In this document: positions 1 through 5,174 of the stretch, piece after piece
How positions within the stretch are numbered: the stretch's first letter is position 1
Layout of the letters: each line of letters starts with the position of its first letter
Source of the DNA: Zoogloea sp.
GTDB taxonomy: Bacteria > Pseudomonadota > Gammaproteobacteria > Burkholderiales > Rhodocyclaceae
Direction of reading: 5' to 3'
Assembly: GCA_016790385.1 (NCBI GenBank)
Contig: JAEUNV010000687.1
Location: 1-5,777 of the forward strand
DNA length: 5,777 nucleotides
Notes under the pieces: model-generated
The model's input: the letters and a program-made list of their open reading frames with translations, nothing else
Told to the model about the DNA's origin: nothing
Database searches by the model: none
Program-made: the position numbers and the translations under genes

Positions 1-829
1 CGAAGGTGAGTTGCGGCGGGCGATCGGTGATCACGAGTTGCGGGTTGTCTATCAGCCCATCGTCGATGCGGTGACCGGCACCATCGTCAAGGCCGAGGCG
101 CTGGTACGCTGGCCTCACATGGGGCGCGGGCCGGTGCCGCCGCCCGAGTTCATCTCCCTGGCCGAAGAGACCGGCATGATCGTTCCCCTGAGCCGGGCGG
201 TTTTTGAAAGGGTCTGCGCCGACATCGCCGAACTGGAGGCTTTCGTGCGGCCGGGGTTTCGGATCAGCGTCAATCTCTCGGGCGTCAACTTCATGGACGC
301 GCAGCTGATCCCGACCGTGCGGGACGAATTGGCCAAGGCCGGCATCCCGGCTTCGCGCATCGAATTCGAACTCACGGAAACGGTGCTGATGCGCGATCTG
401 GATTACGCCACCGGGATCCTTGCCCAGTTGCGGGAGATGGGCGTCCGGGTGGCGGTGGACGATTTCGGTACCGGATACTCGTCGTTGGCCTACCTGCGCC
501 GACTGGCTGTCGATACCCTGAAGATCGACCGCTCTTTCGTCAGCGAGCTGGACGACGGTCAAGGCATCGCCATTGTCGAGGCGGTGATCGGGCTGGCGCA
601 CAGCCTCGGCCTTGAAGTGGTGGCCGAGGGCGTCGAAACCCTCTCCCAGTTGTCCGCCTTGCACCAGCGTGGCTGCAACCTGATCCAGGGCTATCTTTTT
701 GCACGGCCCATGTCGATCAAGATGCTTACCCAGGCCTTGCAGAGCGGCATCCGCATGCCCAAAGGTCTGCCCCTTGCCGTAGTCCGGAAGGATGAAGGCA
801 TGGCTCAGGGGGCCCTGAGCGGCCCATAG
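1..829 (+). CDS. EAL-domain cyclic di-GMP phosphodiesterase, C-terminal part (5' end outside window)
   Basis: This is the C-terminal end of a protein whose last ~240 residues form a complete EAL domain, which hydrolyses cyclic di-GMP to pGpG in the cytosol. Numbering from the Leu codon at 11-13, the signature motifs are EALVRW (Glu29), SVNLS (Asn88), ELTET (Glu123), the double Asp of VDDFGTGYSSL (150-151), KIDRSFV (Lys171), VAEGVET (Glu206) and QGYLFARP (226-233). All residues normally needed for metal binding and catalysis are present, so it is probably active. The frame stays open to the left edge (codons for Glu-Gly-Glu precede the TTG at 11), and that TTG falls within the usual lead-in to an EAL domain, so the gene starts upstream. 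In many relatives a GGDEF domain, often with a sensor, precedes the EAL domain, but that part is not visible here. The short tail after residue 245 has no recognisable motif. The gene converges on the minus-strand signalling operon. Confidence 0.93.
   Translation, partial: EGELRRAIGDHELRVVYQPIVDAVTGTIVKAEALVRWPHMGRGPVPPPEFISLAEETGMIVPLSRAVFERVCADIAELEAFVRPGFRISVNLSGVNFMDAQLIPTVRDELAKAGIPASRIEFELTETVLMRDLDYATGILAQLREMGVRVAVDDFGTGYSSLAYLRRLAVDTLKIDRSFVSELDDGQGIAIVEAVIGLAHSLGLEVVAEGVETLSQLSALHQRGCNLIQGYLFARPMSIKMLTQALQSGIRMPKGLPLAVVRKDEGMAQGALSGP
803..820. repeat. Perfect inverted repeat (stem-loop) at the 3' end of the EAL gene
   Basis: GCTCAGGG at 803-810 is the exact reverse complement of CCCTGAGC at 813-820, leaving GG between them. 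As RNA it would fold as a 7 bp GC-rich stem with a GGGC loop. It lies inside the last codons of the EAL gene and ends 6 bases before its TAG stop at 827-829. No T-run follows on either strand, so it is not a standard intrinsic terminator. It could protect the 3' end of the mRNA, slow polymerase at the convergent junction, or be a by-product of GC-rich coding sequence. Confidence 0.45.
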
Positions 830-837
830 TGCCTGCC

Positions 838-875
838 CCCTTCCCAGGTCCGCCTCGTCGCCGGTGGCGGAAGGG
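838..875. other. Imperfect hairpin in the convergent intergenic gap
   Basis: The 96 bases between the two convergent stop codons (830-925) hold no gene that I can support. CCCTTCC at 838-844 can pair with GGAAGGG at 869-875, with a further short GCC/GGC pairing inside the loop. Right beside it, 873-882 is a 10-base palindrome, GGGCATGCCC. No T-tract adjoins the hairpin on either strand, so an intrinsic terminator is not shown. The gap may still be where transcription from both sides ends, for example by Rho. Confidence 0.25.
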
Positions 876-925
876 CATGCCCGGCGTGATCCGTGGCAGC
901 GCCCAGGCCCGGGGCCGCAAGGCGG

Positions 926-2218
926 TCAGGCGCTGCGGGGTTGCGGGCGGATGGCAATGGACAGGCGATGTCCTTCGGAGGCTTCCAGCTCCCGCAGTTG
1001 TCGGATCAGGCTGTCGTCCAGCACGAAGTCGGCGGCGAGCAGCATCACCCCGTCCCGCGTGACCAGATCGCGCGCCAGAACCATTCCCGGCTTCAGGGAC
1101 GACGGGCTGAGTTCGTTGCCCGCGCTGGCCGCGGTTTCCGTTGCTCCCAGCACCTCCACCAGGGCATCCACCACCTGGGGGCAGTAACGCTTGCCCCGGT
1201 TCTGCTGGATGAAGGCAACGGCCTCCTCCTGTTTCAGCTTGCGGGGCGACAGGGTGCCGATCTGCAAGGCATCAAAGTCGTTGGCAACGGCCAGCACCCG
1301 GGCCCCGAAGGGAATACCCAGGCCGGAAAGACGGTCGGGATAGCCCTGGCCGTCCCAGCGCTCGTGGTGTCCACGAACGAATGTGCCGGCTTTGCGCAGG
1401 GTCTCCAGGCCCATCAGGGCGGCCTGGCCGGTGACGGGGTGCTTGCGTAGCTGGCCCAGTTCGTCGCCGCTCATGTGGGAAACCGGTTTGGACAGCAGCT
1501 CGTCGGGAAGACCGATCTTCCCCACGTCGTGGAGCAAGCCGGCCAACATCACGTCCTGGGCTTCGGCGGGGGGAAAGTTGAGCTTGTGGGCGATCTTGCG
1601 GGCCAGATCTGCGACCCGGCGGGAGTGGCCTGAACTGACGCCTTCGCGCAGTTCAATGAGGTTTGAAAACACTCTTATGGAGGTCAGGAAACTCTGTTTG
1701 AGCTTCTCGTGGGCGATCTTCAGCTCGCCGGTGCGGGCCTCGACCTTTTCTTCAAGGCTGGCGTTGAGCGACTTGAGTTCTTCGTTCTGGCTGCGGGTGA
1801 GCGCTTCGAGGCGGGCTTTTTCCCGTTCGAGGGCTTTGCGCTCAAGGGCTTCGCGTACCGTCAGCACCACATCCTGGTCGTTCCAGGGCTTGGAGATGTA
1901 GCGCGCGATCTGGCCGGCGTTGATGGCGGCCACGGTGGATTCCATGTCGGCGTAGCCGGTAAGGAGCAGACGCACCGTGTCCGGGTGGCGGTGGCGGGCC
2001 TCGGCCAGGAAGGTGGCGCCGTCCATCCCAGGCATGCGCATGTCGGAGATGATCAGGTCCACGTGTTCGCGGCTCAGTATCTCCAGCCCTTCGGCGCCGC
2101 CTCCGGCGACCAGGACGTTATAGCCGTGGGGGCGAAACAGGCGCCGCAGGGATGACAGGATGTTCGCTTCATCGTCGACGCACAGCAGGGTGAAACTCTC
2201 TTCGGTGGATGTACTCAT
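926..2218 (-). CDS. Response regulator with HD-GYP domain (RpfG-like cyclic di-GMP phosphodiesterase)
   Basis: This 430-residue cytosolic protein should couple phosphorylation to cyclic di-GMP hydrolysis. The receiver domain (about 9-125) has the acidic pair Asp15/Asp16, phospho-acceptor Asp59 in SDMRMPGMDG, Thr87 and Lys110 in SKPW. A coiled coil (about 125-178) follows. The HD-GYP domain (about 180-358) has His198 in SSGHSRRV, the HD pair His230-Asp231 in LLHDVGK, His260, and HHERWDGQGYP (284-294). The next motif is VANDFDAL (311-318), where most relatives have ADVFDAL, and the DRPYR-type segment is replaced by QIGTLSPRK. Residues 370-424 form an additional small domain (SLKPGMVLARDL...DGVMLLAADF) resembling the stand-alone protein at 4860-5174. 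The ATG overlaps the kinase stop codon as ATGA (2215-2218), and GGAG lies 7 bases upstream, which fixes the start. It is the last gene of the operon and the obvious partner of the adjacent kinase. Receiver and HD-GYP assignments are firm; actual activity is inferred. Confidence 0.95.
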   Translation of the reverse strand: MSTSTEESFTLLCVDDEANILSSLRRLFRPHGYNVLVAGGGAEGLEILSREHVDLIISDMRMPGMDGATFLAEARHRHPDTVRLLLTGYADMESTVAAINAGQIARYISKPWNDQDVVLTVREALERKALEREKARLEALTRSQNEELKSLNASLEEKVEARTGELKIAHEKLKQSFLTSIRVFSNLIELREGVSSGHSRRVADLARKIAHKLNFPPAEAQDVMLAGLLHDVGKIGLPDELLSKPVSHMSGDELGQLRKHPVTGQAALMGLETLRKAGTFVRGHHERWDGQGYPDRLSGLGIPFGARVLAVANDFDALQIGTLSPRKLKQEEAVAFIQQNRGKRYCPQVVDALVEVLGATETAASAGNELSPSSLKPGMVLARDLVTRDGVMLLAADFVLDDSLIRQLRELEASEGHRLSIAIRPQPRSA

Positions 2219-4026
2219 TCTCGGGCTCCGGCTGATGCCTCCTGATGAACGGGAAGGGTGATGCGAAAGCGCGTTCCCGCCCCGGCGGTGCTGCTTACGC
2301 TGATGTTGCCGCAGTGCTTCTTGACAATGCCATAGGATAGGGAGAGCCCCAGTCCCGTCCCCTTGCCAATGGGCTTGGTGGTGAAGAAGGGGTCAAACAC
2401 TTTGTCGAGGACATCGGCGGGGATGCCCTGGCCGTCATCGGCAACTTCTATCCAGACGCTCTCGCCACTCCGGCCGGTACGCACGGTGATGGTGCCGCGC
2501 CGGCCGTCGGGCATGGCCTGGGCCGCATTGACAAAGAGGTTCATGAACACCTGATTGAGTTGGGAGGGCAGGCATTCCACCAGGGGCAGCTCGCCATACT
2601 CGCGGATCACGTCGGCCCGGTACTTGATTTCATTGCTGGCGATGTTGAGGGTGCTGTCCAGGCCGTGGTGCAGATCGGAGGCTTGCCAATCCTGGTTTGT
2701 TTCCGCGCGGGAGAAATCGCGCAGGTCCTGGACGATCTGGCGTACCCGGTTGGTACCCTCTTCGGATTCGCCGAGCAGCTGGTGGATGTCCTCGCGCAGG
2801 TAATCGAAGTCGGCGGCCTTCTTGGCCGCCTCGATCCGGTTCCGGAGCTCAGCGGGGAGGGCGGATTCACCCTCTTCATAACGGCTCACCACATCCAGCA
2901 ATTGCTCCACGTAGCCCTTCAGACTACGGATGTTCGAGTTGACATAGCCGATGGGATTATTGATCTCGTGGGCCACGCCGGCCGCAAGCTGGCCTATGGA
3001 GGCCATCTTCTCGGACTGCACAAGTTGCTGGCGGGTGTCCTGAAGGCGCAGGTTGAGGTCGGTGAGTTCGGTGTTGCGCTTGAGCAGTTCCTCTTCCGTC
3101 CGCTCCCGGCGTGCGATGTCTTCCTCCAGGCTGGCCTTGGCGCGCTGAAGCTGCTCGGTGCGGCGCGCCACCTTGGCTTCCAGGTCGGCATGCATGCGCA
3201 GGAGTTCCATCTCGGCCGATTTGCGCTCGGAGATGTCCTGAAGCGTTTCGATGGCGCCGATGACTTCGCCAAGGGCATTACGCAGCGGGGCGGCGGTGAA
3301 GTACAACCAGCGCCCTTTTTCACCCATCTGGGGAAAGAAGTCCTCAGCTTCGTAGGCTCCATCAATGGCCGGAGAGCGGCGGAGCTTCTTGCCGCCGTAC
3401 AGTTTGAGCATGTCCTCAATCTGCCCCGACACAATCAGATCGGCCATGATCGGCCGCCGCTCGGGGTAGAAGGCCGTCCACTGATTGCAGGTTCCGATCA
3501 CATTGCTGGCTTTCAGTCCGATCACTTGTTCGCAGGCTCGGTTCCAGTGGGTAACGGCGTGACGGGCGTTGATAACAAGGGTCGGGACGGGGTCGGCGTC
3601 GATGATCTGGGTCAGCAGCTGTTGGGCCTGCTTCTGCGCCGCCTCGGCGCGCTTGCGCTCGGTCACGTCGATGAAATTGCAGACTATCGTCCGCTTTCCC
3701 TGGATTTCCTCATGGGATACCACCAGCTCGACCCAGCGCTCTTCGCTCGACTTGGTGAGCAGCAGGGTTTCGTAGCGTCCCACCGCGTGTTCGCCCTCCA
3801 GTCTGGCCAGCCCGCGTTCGCGGATGGTGTGGCCGACGCTGGGGGGATAGAAGGCCCAAAAATCCTTTTCGACGAGTTCCGCGGGGCTGAAGCCGCTCAA
3901 CCGGGACATGGCCTTGTTGGCATACAGAACTTTGCCCCCGCGGTGCAGGAGCAGGCCCGAACTGAGCGAATCGGCAAGGGGAAAGAGGCTGCCGGGTAAT
4001 GTGTAGACGTGGGTAGGGGTTGCCAT
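2215..4026 (-). CDS. Soluble PAS-PAS sensor histidine kinase
   Basis: This 603-residue kinase has no signal peptide or membrane segment, so it should sense a cytoplasmic cue. Domains in order: PAS1 (about 15-125, ending in the typical FIDVTERK), PAS2 (about 138-270, ending in LQDISERK, with an unusually long middle containing EAEDFFPQMGEKGRWLYF), a long coiled coil (about 270-345), the HisKA dimerisation/phospho-acceptor segment with His353 in AAGVAHEINNPIGYVNSN, and the HATPase_c domain. The ATPase part shows the N box (NQVFMNLFVNAAQAM, 491-505), G1 (DDGQGIP, 530-536), F box (VFDPFFTTKP, 543-552) and G2 (GKGTGLGLS, 554-562). All catalytic elements are present. The segment between His353 and the second HisKA helix (ending RQIVQDLRDFSR, 429-440) is longer than in common kinases, with a charged insert at about 383-415. 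The ATG is 3 bases after the HDOD gene's stop; only a weak GGGA precedes it, suggesting translational coupling. It has no receiver of its own, so it must act on separate regulators, with those encoded on either side as likely targets. The ligand or cofactor of the PAS domains cannot be read from the sequence. Confidence 0.95.
   Translation of the reverse strand: MATPTHVYTLPGSLFPLADSLSSGLLLHRGGKVLYANKAMSRLSGFSPAELVEKDFWAFYPPSVGHTIRERGLARLEGEHAVGRYETLLLTKSSEERWVELVVSHEEIQGKRTIVCNFIDVTERKRAEAAQKQAQQLLTQIIDADPVPTLVINARHAVTHWNRACEQVIGLKASNVIGTCNQWTAFYPERRPIMADLIVSGQIEDMLKLYGGKKLRRSPAIDGAYEAEDFFPQMGEKGRWLYFTAAPLRNALGEVIGAIETLQDISERKSAEMELLRMHADLEAKVARRTEQLQRAKASLEEDIARRERTEEELLKRNTELTDLNLRLQDTRQQLVQSEKMASIGQLAAGVAHEINNPIGYVNSNIRSLKGYVEQLLDVVSRYEEGESALPAELRNRIEAAKKAADFDYLREDIHQLLGESEEGTNRVRQIVQDLRDFSRAETNQDWQASDLHHGLDSTLNIASNEIKYRADVIREYGELPLVECLPSQLNQVFMNLFVNAAQAMPDGRRGTITVRTGRSGESVWIEVADDGQGIPADVLDKVFDPFFTTKPIGKGTGLGLSLSYGIVKKHCGNISVSSTAGAGTRFRITLPVHQEASAGARE
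2226..2229 (-). promoter_or_regulatory. Ribosome binding site of the HD-GYP regulator
   Basis: On the minus strand this reads GGAG, followed by 7 bases and then the ATG at 2216-2218. It lies within the last codons of the kinase gene and supports the ATGA-overlap start over any in-frame alternative. Confidence 0.6.
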
Positions 4027-4029
4027 GGT

Positions 4030-4863
4030 CTATCCCAGCAGGGGCTTGAAGCTGTCGAAGCCGGCCCGGGTTTCGGTAAGCACGCTGACGAGCGCTTCCC
4101 AGTCCAGGTTCAGCGCATCCACGGTGTCGGGGTCGAGGCGCGGTACTTGATCGCTGTCTGCCTCATCCAGGTCAAGGGCGTGGGCAATTGCGTCCGCGTA
4201 GTGAACAATGCCGGCCAGCCCGCCCGGAACACCCTGGGTGGGGTTGTGGTGCCAGGCCAGGGCATCGACGATTTCGGCGGGAAAGTTCCAGCGTCGGGCC
4301 AGCTCGGCACCGGCCGTGCTGTGATCGAAACCAAAATGCCGCTGCTCGGCCTCGGCCAGCGTGCAGTCCCGGGCCTGCGCATCGGCCAGCACGCTGCACA
4401 GTTCGTCGGGGTAGATCACCATCATGGCCAGACGGCCGATATCGTGGAGAAGTCCGGCGATGAAAAGCGGCTCTGGCGGGCGCTTGAGGGGGCGGGCGAG
4501 GGCGCGGGCCGCCACGGCAACGCCGAGAACGTGGCGCCAGAAGCGGGTGTGGCTGAAATCGGGGCAGTTTCCGGCTGGCAGCCCCGCGATGACCGCCGCG
4601 GCCAGCACAAGGGAGCGTACCGAGGACAGACCCAGCACGACGATGGCATCGTGGATGGAGCTGACCTGGGCCTGAAGCCCGTAGAAGGGTGAGTTGGCCA
4701 CCCTCAGGACTCGGGCGGCGATGGCTTGATCCTGGGCAATGCGCCGGGCGAGCGCGTCGATGTCGGTATCGGCGCCGCTCATGGACTGCAAAACCTCCAT
4801 GGCCACGACCGGCATGGCCGGCAACTTTTGAACGTGGCTGACCATCTCCTGAAGGCGCGTCAT
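4030..4863 (-). CDS. HDOD-domain signalling protein
   Basis: This 277-residue protein is an HDOD domain over nearly its whole length. HDOD is a relative of HD phosphohydrolases usually regarded as regulatory rather than catalytic, found in bacterial signal-transduction clusters. Typical features are LPAMPVV (14-20), the RVLRVANSPFYG segment (51-62), SIHDAIVVLGLSSVRSLVL (69-87), WRHVLGVAVAARALA (109-123), AGLLHDIGRL (136-145), the FGFDHSTAGAELARRW helix (177-192) and AWHHNP (203-208). His111, His140-Asp141, His181, His205/206 and Asp224 are retained, so metal binding is possible although Lys of the HDxGK motif is Arg144. The reading frame stays open for ~180 codons upstream, but homology begins at the ATG at 4861-4863. 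That ATG overlaps the upstream stop as ATGA (4860-4863) and has AGGAAG 7 bases ahead, so the longer version is rejected. No receiver is fused to it; its partner is probably one of the co-encoded proteins. Confidence 0.93.
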   Translation of the reverse strand: MTRLQEMVSHVQKLPAMPVVAMEVLQSMSGADTDIDALARRIAQDQAIAARVLRVANSPFYGLQAQVSSIHDAIVVLGLSSVRSLVLAAAVIAGLPAGNCPDFSHTRFWRHVLGVAVAARALARPLKRPPEPLFIAGLLHDIGRLAMMVIYPDELCSVLADAQARDCTLAEAEQRHFGFDHSTAGAELARRWNFPAEIVDALAWHHNPTQGVPGGLAGIVHYADAIAHALDLDEADSDQVPRLDPDTVDALNLDWEALVSVLTETRAGFDSFKPLLG

Positions 4864-5174
4864 TTTCCGGCTTCCTGACGAAAGGCCAGCACGGCGTGCA
4901 GCAGGGCCTGGGAGCCGGGTTCCTGGGCGGTATGGCGGAACAGGTACATGACCCGTGCGCGGATGCGCTCCCGCCGGATGGCGAGTGCTTCCGGGTCTTC
5001 CGCGGGTACCACGACCACGCTGGCAATGCCTCTGCGTTGCAGACTGTCCAGGTGGGCTGCGGTGAGACTGAGACCCGCGGGCAGGAGGACGGCGCCCGAG
5101 GGGTCGATGACCGGGGCTGCCAGCACGGTGCCGGGGATCACCTCGGAGAGAGGGAGTGTCAGTGCGTCGTCCAT
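4860..5174 (-). CDS. Small protein with a stand-alone 'PGxVLAxxV..GxxLLxxG' domain
   Basis: This predicted 104-residue soluble protein sits between the REC-PAS regulator and the HDOD gene. Residues 5-57 form a compact beta-rich domain: LSEVIPGTVLAAPVID, SGAVLLPAGLSLT, a helix HLDSLQRRGI and a closing strand SVVVVP. The same pattern occurs as an accessory domain at one end of many HD-GYP proteins, and also at residues 370-424 of the HD-GYP regulator in this operon. The rest (about 60-104) is a charged helix (IRRERIRARVMYLFRHT) and a tail ending AFRQEAGK. I chose the ATG at 5172-5174, which overlaps the upstream gene's end by 16 bases. A TTG at 5208-5210 would add 12 residues (YLHLPRRR-containing) that do not look like part of the domain. 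No clear Shine-Dalgarno precedes the ATG, so translation probably depends on coupling. I know no defined function; a binding or adaptor role for the neighbouring HDOD protein is inferred from position. Confidence 0.8.
   Translation of the reverse strand: MDDALTLPLSEVIPGTVLAAPVIDPSGAVLLPAGLSLTAAHLDSLQRRGIASVVVVPAEDPEALAIRRERIRARVMYLFRHTAQEPGSQALLHAVLAFRQEAGK
4871..4876 (-). promoter_or_regulatory. Ribosome binding site of the HDOD gene
   Basis: On the minus strand this reads AGGAAG, 7 bases before the ATG at 4861-4863. It is the main sequence support for starting the HDOD protein there rather than far upstream in the same open frame. Confidence 0.6.

Noticed and set aside
11..13. TTG at 11 as the real start of the EAL protein
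   Set aside because: The frame is open to the window edge and the codons before it (Glu-Gly-Glu) fit the usual lead-in helix of an EAL domain, so this is an internal Leu codon.
838..875. Rho-independent terminator between the convergent genes
   Set aside because: A stem can be drawn but there is no T-run on either strand, so only an imperfect hairpin is recorded.
893..1450. Overlapping + strand open frames running from the intergenic gap into the HD-GYP gene
   Set aside because: They are mostly antisense to the HD-GYP coding sequence and their translations have no domain-like features. They do not justify a gene in the 830-925 gap.
2560..3999. Long open frame of 479 codons on the + strand
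   Set aside because: It is exactly antisense to the histidine kinase, which has every expected kinase motif. The translation shows no recognisable domain, and long antisense frames are common opposite GC-rich genes.
4009..4692. Open frame of 227 codons on the + strand
   Set aside because: It is antisense to the HDOD gene, shows no family motifs, and is explained by codon-position GC bias.
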